The notes below the pieces were generated by a model, which ran no database searches, was not told where the DNA came from, and was given only the letters and a program-made list of their open reading frames with translations. Both the position numbers and the translations under genes were made by a program. From NCBI GenBank assembly GCA_021323395.1, contig JAJONL010000018.1:1-32679 (forward strand): DNA of 32,679 nt, in the 5' to 3' direction. Below are positions 32,510 to 32,679 of the stretch, in pieces (the stretch's first letter is position 1; each line of letters starts with the position of its first letter). This stretch comes from Nitrospira sp. Lineage in GTDB: Bacteria > Nitrospirota > Nitrospiria > Nitrospirales > Nitrospiraceae.

Positions 32510-32679
32510 ATGAAGAGCGAGATTCTGTATCCGGGCGCGTTTCCGATGGTGCGGGTGTATCTGGCGGACGGCGAAACGGTGAAGGCCGAATCCGGCGCCA
32601 TGGTGGCCGCGTCGCCGACGATCGATATCGAAAGTAAAATGGAGGGCGGCTTCCTCGGCGCCTTGTCGCGCAAGATGCT
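32510..32679 (+). CDS. AIM24-family (TIGR00266) protein, 5' part
   Basis: Only the first 56 codons are present; the gene runs off the window. The start has AAGGAGG 12 bases upstream. PMVRVYLADGETVKAESGAMVA followed by IDIESKMEGGFLGALSRK matches the N-terminal of the AIM24/TIGR00266 beta-fold family, whose biochemical role is unknown in bacteria. It follows the Tat amidohydrolase by 30 bp. Confidence 0.85.
   Translation, partial: MKSEILYPGAFPMVRVYLADGETVKAESGAMVAASPTIDIESKMEGGFLGALSRKM

Overview
This 32.7 kb window looks like ordinary chromosome from a free-living Gram-negative bacterium with roughly 60% GC. It has LPS-transport and lipoprotein genes, Tat and Sec exported redox proteins, several PilZ/GGDEF genes and two ECF-type sigma factors. 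A Nitrospira-like (Nitrospirota) host fits the gene content, especially the NirK-like cupredoxin, the PilZ proteins and the large Nitrospira-style hypothetical proteins. That is an impression from memory, not a measured assignment. I see no rRNA, CRISPR array, prophage or complete insertion sequence.

Layout. 1-2.4 kb: a secreted NirK-like multicopper protein faces a zinc alcohol dehydrogenase and a PEGA-type lipoprotein; a strong hairpin separates the first two. 2.8-7.2 kb, minus strand: an ECF sigma factor, its zinc-finger anti-sigma, a c-type cytochrome and a large exported protein form one unit, preceded by an exported protein built from an internal duplication. 7.6-16.3 kb: housekeeping genes der, a YrfG-like nucleotidase, a SAM methyltransferase, then leuS-lptE-holA, with rpsT and pyrF next to tRNA-His. 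16.3-17.8 kb: three single-domain PilZ genes in a row, the first 25 bp behind the tRNA. 18-21.3 kb: a GT81-like glucosyl/mannosyl-3-phosphoglycerate synthase, an MscS-like membrane protein, a tiny membrane protein and a convergent mannosyl-3-phosphoglycerate phosphatase-family gene, together a likely compatible-solute (glycosylglycerate) locus. 21.3-22.0 kb: intergenic DNA carrying a palindromic element of about 160 bp with perfect 21-bp ends. 22.0-26.6 kb: one 1533-residue protein with N-terminal TPRs, a very long low-complexity region with a motif repeated every ~140 residues, one membrane segment and a C-terminal exported domain. 26.9-28.6 kb: sigma factor, DUF3619-like and DUF3106 genes. 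28.6-30.8 kb, minus strand: three genes overlapping by ATGA (DUF3391-like, HDOD, pseudo-receiver-GGDEF). 31.0 kb to the end: a Tat-exported amidohydrolase and the start of an AIM24-family gene.

The most interesting items are the osmolyte locus, the giant periodic TPR/disordered/membrane protein, the palindromic mobile-element-like repeat, and the PilZ trio, in which one member has lost the arginine motif. All functional assignments come from reading motifs by eye. No database search was possible.
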